NCBI RefSeq assembly: GCF_031679605.1
Contig: NZ_CP117522.1
Coordinates: 2,790,001 to 2,854,000, forward strand
Direction of reading: 5' to 3'
Length of the DNA stretch: 64,000 nt
Source: Streptomyces luomodiensis
Lineage (GTDB): Bacteria; Actinomycetota; Actinomycetes; Streptomycetales; Streptomycetaceae
This document shows, piece by piece, positions 63,167 through 64,000 of this stretch (within the stretch, counting starts at the first letter, position 1; every line of letters starts with the position of its first letter). The notes beneath the pieces were generated by a model. The model worked only from the letters and a program-made list of their open reading frames with translations, was not told where the DNA came from and searched no databases. The position numbers and the translations under genes are program-made.

Positions 63167-64000
63167 TCAGGACCGCTGATGCAGTCCCAGATTCTTGTAG
63201 ATCTCCAGCGTCGCCGTGGAGTGGTTCAGGGTAATGAAGTGCAGCCCGGGGATCTCCTCGGCCATCAACCTCGCGCACAACTCCGTGGCGTAGTCGATCC
63301 CGATCGAGCGTACAGCCGCCGCGTCGTCCTTCACCGCCAGGATCCGGTCCGCCAGTTCGGGCGGGAACGCGGCATTGCTGAGCTGTGCGAACCGCTCGAT
63401 CTGCTTGATGTTCGTGACGGGCATGATCTCAGGGATGATCGGTGTCGTACAGCCCGTTGCCGCGACCCGGTCGCGCAACCGCAGATAATCCTCCGGATAG
63501 AAGAACATCTGCGTGATGGCGAAGTCGGCGCCCGCGCGGCACTTGTCGATGAAGTGACGGATGTCGGTGTCCCAGTCCGTCGACCGGGGGTGCATCTCGG
63601 GGAACGCGGCCACGCCGACGCAGAAGTCCCCGGACTCCTTGATCAGCCGGACCAGCTCGGCGGCGTAGGTGAGACCGTCGGGGTGCCGGATCCACTCCCC
63701 CATCGGATCGCCCGGCGGATCGCCGCGCAGGGCCAGCATGTTCCGGATCCCGGCGTCGGCGTACTGCCCGATGATGTTGCGCAGCTCGGCCCGGGAGTGG
63801 TTGACCGCGGTCAGATGGGCGACGGGGGTGAGCGTGGTGTCCGTGGCGATGCGCTCGGTGGCGCGCACGGTGCCCTCGCGGGAGGAACCGCCGGCTCCGT
63901 ACGTCACGGAGACGAAGGTGGGCGAGACGGCTTCCAGCCTGCGGATGGCGTCCCACAGCGTCTGCTCGCCCTTCGCCGTCTTGGGAGCGAAGAACTCGAA
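63167..64000 (-). CDS. metF: Methylenetetrahydrofolate reductase MetF, 5' end outside window
   Basis: 278 residues are visible and the frame is open to the window edge ([19 protein letters not shown]). It reduces 5,10-methylene-THF to 5-methyl-THF for methionine synthesis. Motifs of the TIM barrel are intact: [50 protein letters not shown] and [17 protein letters not shown]. The N-terminal residues including the catalytic Glu region (FEFF) are at the edge. An internal GTG at 63907 is not the start. Confidence 0.95.
   Translation of the reverse strand, partial: FEFFAPKTAKGEQTLWDAIRRLEAVSPTFVSVTYGAGGSSREGTVRATERIATDTTLTPVAHLTAVNHSRAELRNIIGQYADAGIRNMLALRGDPPGDPMGEWIRHPDGLTYAAELVRLIKESGDFCVGVAAFPEMHPRSTDWDTDIRHFIDKCRAGADFAITQMFFYPEDYLRLRDRVAATGCTTPIIPEIMPVTNIKQIERFAQLSNAAFPPELADRILAVKDDAAAVRSIGIDYATELCARLMAEEIPGLHFITLNHSTATLEIYKNLGLHQRS

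Overview
The window is a stretch of Streptomyces core chromosome. The evidence is very high G+C with strong third-position GC bias, frequent GTG starts, a complete actinobacterial division and cell-wall (dcw) cluster, a PriA-type HisA, a DnaE1-type polymerase, and gene order that, from memory, matches the region around dnaE and ftsZ in Streptomyces coelicolor. Nearly all genes are housekeeping genes. I see no prophage, integrative element, biosynthetic cluster, CRISPR array or defence island. The novelty is in small features: a MITE-like element, several minisatellites, a translational T-box, an isoleucyl-tRNA synthetase with an altered signature motif, and a coupled micro-ORF in front of ftsI.

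Layout. 1-1.6 kb: end of an ECF sigma factor gene and its overlapping partner (CU044_5270 family). 1.8-7.6 kb, minus strand: histidine operon hisD-hisC-hisB-small membrane protein-hisH-priA-ridA-hisF, mostly with 4-base overlaps. 7.7-10.7 kb, plus: a membrane-anchored repeat-fold protein, a LON-domain protein and a YbaK deacylase, followed by a 183-bp element with 21-bp inverted ends. 11-15.2 kb, minus: DUF2567-like membrane protein, ABC permease, ABC ATPase and NYN-domain protein. 15.5-19.4 kb: a tiny basic protein (+) and dnaE (-). 19.6-23.6 kb, plus: DUF2252 protein and two thioredoxin-fold paralogues around a membrane protein. 23.7-28.6 kb: hydrolase (-), MscS channel (+), then GNAT, RluD, LspA and a DksA/TraR zinc-finger protein (all -). 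29-32.4 kb, plus: ileS behind its T-box leader.

32.6-50.7 kb, minus: the dcw cluster. Read in its transcription direction it runs rsmH-ftsL-(micro-ORF)-ftsI-murE-murF-mraY-murD-ftsW-murG-ftsQ-ftsZ-pgeF-yggS-sepF-yggT-divIVA. It encodes peptidoglycan precursor synthesis from UDP-MurNAc-dipeptide to lipid II, the septal synthase pair FtsW/FtsI, the FtsZ ring with its SepF anchor, and the polar growth determinant DivIVA.

51-57 kb: beta-carbonic anhydrase and a coupled moxR-DUF58-transglutaminase operon (all +). 57-64 kb: DUF3040 protein, methyltransferase and HEPN-like protein (-), TetR regulator and a CrtI-like FAD oxidoreductase (+), a membrane protein with a prion-like tail (-) and metF (-, cut by the window end). 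Convergent gene pairs are usually separated by strong GC-rich hairpins, several of them perfect over 14-20 bp. No rRNA or tRNA gene was recognised.
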